Shown here: one piece after another, positions 63,877 to 64,000 of the stretch | Numbering within the stretch: the first letter of the stretch is position 1 | Layout of the letters: the number at the start of each line of letters is the position of its first letter | Source: an uncultured Prochlorococcus sp. | Lineage (GTDB): Bacteria > Cyanobacteriota > Cyanobacteriia > PCC-6307 > Cyanobiaceae | Length of the DNA: 64,000 nt | NCBI GenBank assembly: GCA_902564235.1 | Contig: CACFAG010000004.1 | Coordinates: 16,565 to 80,564, forward strand | Direction: 5' to 3' | Translations under genes and position numbers: made by a program | Notes under the pieces: generated by a model | What the model saw: the letters and a program-made list of their open reading frames with translations, nothing else | What the model was told of the DNA's origin: nothing | Database searches by the model: none

Positions 63877-64000
63877 ATGGAAATTATTGAAAAAATAAAA
63901 ACTAATAAATCGGATGATAACCTAACAGAAATACAAAAAATCTGTCTTCATAAATTACAATCAAGTCCTCTCCCTAATCTTAAAAGTGAACTATGGAGAC
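63877..64000 (+). CDS. sufD: SufD, N-terminal fragment (cut by window edge)
   Basis: The ATG at 63877 begins four bases after the sufC stop and the frame (MEIIEKIKTNKSDDNLTEIQKICLHKLQSSPLPNLKSELWR) runs off the window. Operon position after sufC and the PLPNLKSELWR segment fit the SufD N-terminus, which ends in a conserved '-P-x-x-K-x-E-x-W-R' stretch. Only about 41 residues are visible, so identification depends largely on context. Confidence 0.85.
   Translation, partial: MEIIEKIKTNKSDDNLTEIQKICLHKLQSSPLPNLKSELWR

Overview
The window looks like a piece of the core chromosome of a high-light Prochlorococcus (a marine picocyanobacterium). The sequence is strongly AT-rich and genes are packed with little space between them. 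It carries cyanobacterial markers (pds, crtB and zds carotenoid genes, rpaA, rpaB, ycf3, ycf34, ndhO, petL, a small Hli protein, a Ycf33/DUF751 protein, sufBCD). Very small photosynthetic proteins sit between larger genes. The strain cannot be named from sequence reading alone.

Layout. 1-1.5 kb: the end of phytoene desaturase followed by phytoene synthase. 1.5-4.1 kb: RRM protein, CCA-adding enzyme, Ycf34 and TsaB. 4.1-8.9 kb: a minus-strand run rpaB-plsX-fabH-fabD-plsC, joining a redox/light response regulator to fatty-acid and phospholipid synthesis; PlsX has a low-complexity N-terminal extension. 9-15.7 kb: radA, ycf3, a copper P-type ATPase, tmk, holB and rpaA. 15.7-17.9 kb: the loosest stretch, with two long gaps, an unknown small protein, a duplicated promoter-like motif, a secreted unknown protein and a tRNA-Asn. 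A piece of the tRNA 3' end is repeated about 1.1 kb downstream of the tRNA.

18-33.3 kb: ECF-type ABC ATPase, UPF0367, cysK, a J-domain protein, ndhO, an SDR-type epimerase, an LpxB-related glycosyltransferase, SufA-type carrier, zds with a SRPBCC protein, hemD, rbfA, a GST, CRR7-like, aroK, a tandem PTPS/QueD protein, a RibD-like reductase and a FemAB-like acyltransferase. 33.3-47.6 kb: petL (below the ORF-track cutoff), rimO, a VKOR-thioredoxin fusion, nadB, DUF3120, a PDZ/radical-SAM/DUF512 protein, tolC, an IMPase-family phosphatase, YihY, hli, DUF2973-like, HtrA and an ABC-F ATPase.

47.6-48.8 kb: a cluster of very small proteins (58-aa membrane peptide, Nif11-like leader-type protein, unknown 112-aa protein, RHH regulator) with an inverted repeat between the last two. 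48.8-52.7 kb: SLC13 permease-ktrB-ktrA, an ion-transport operon. 52.8-64 kb: type II NADH dehydrogenase, cysH, coaX, bcp, a PPTase, rarA, pgm, a 56-aa membrane peptide, a DUF4912 protein and the start of sufBCD.

Most of the window is ordinary housekeeping. I found no prophage, transposase, CRISPR array, rRNA or evident pseudogene. The best candidates for something undescribed are the tRNA-Asn scar region (16.4-17.9 kb), the small-protein cluster at 47.6-48.8 kb, the four-cysteine 47-aa protein at 45.7 kb and the degenerate first half of the tandem PTPS protein.
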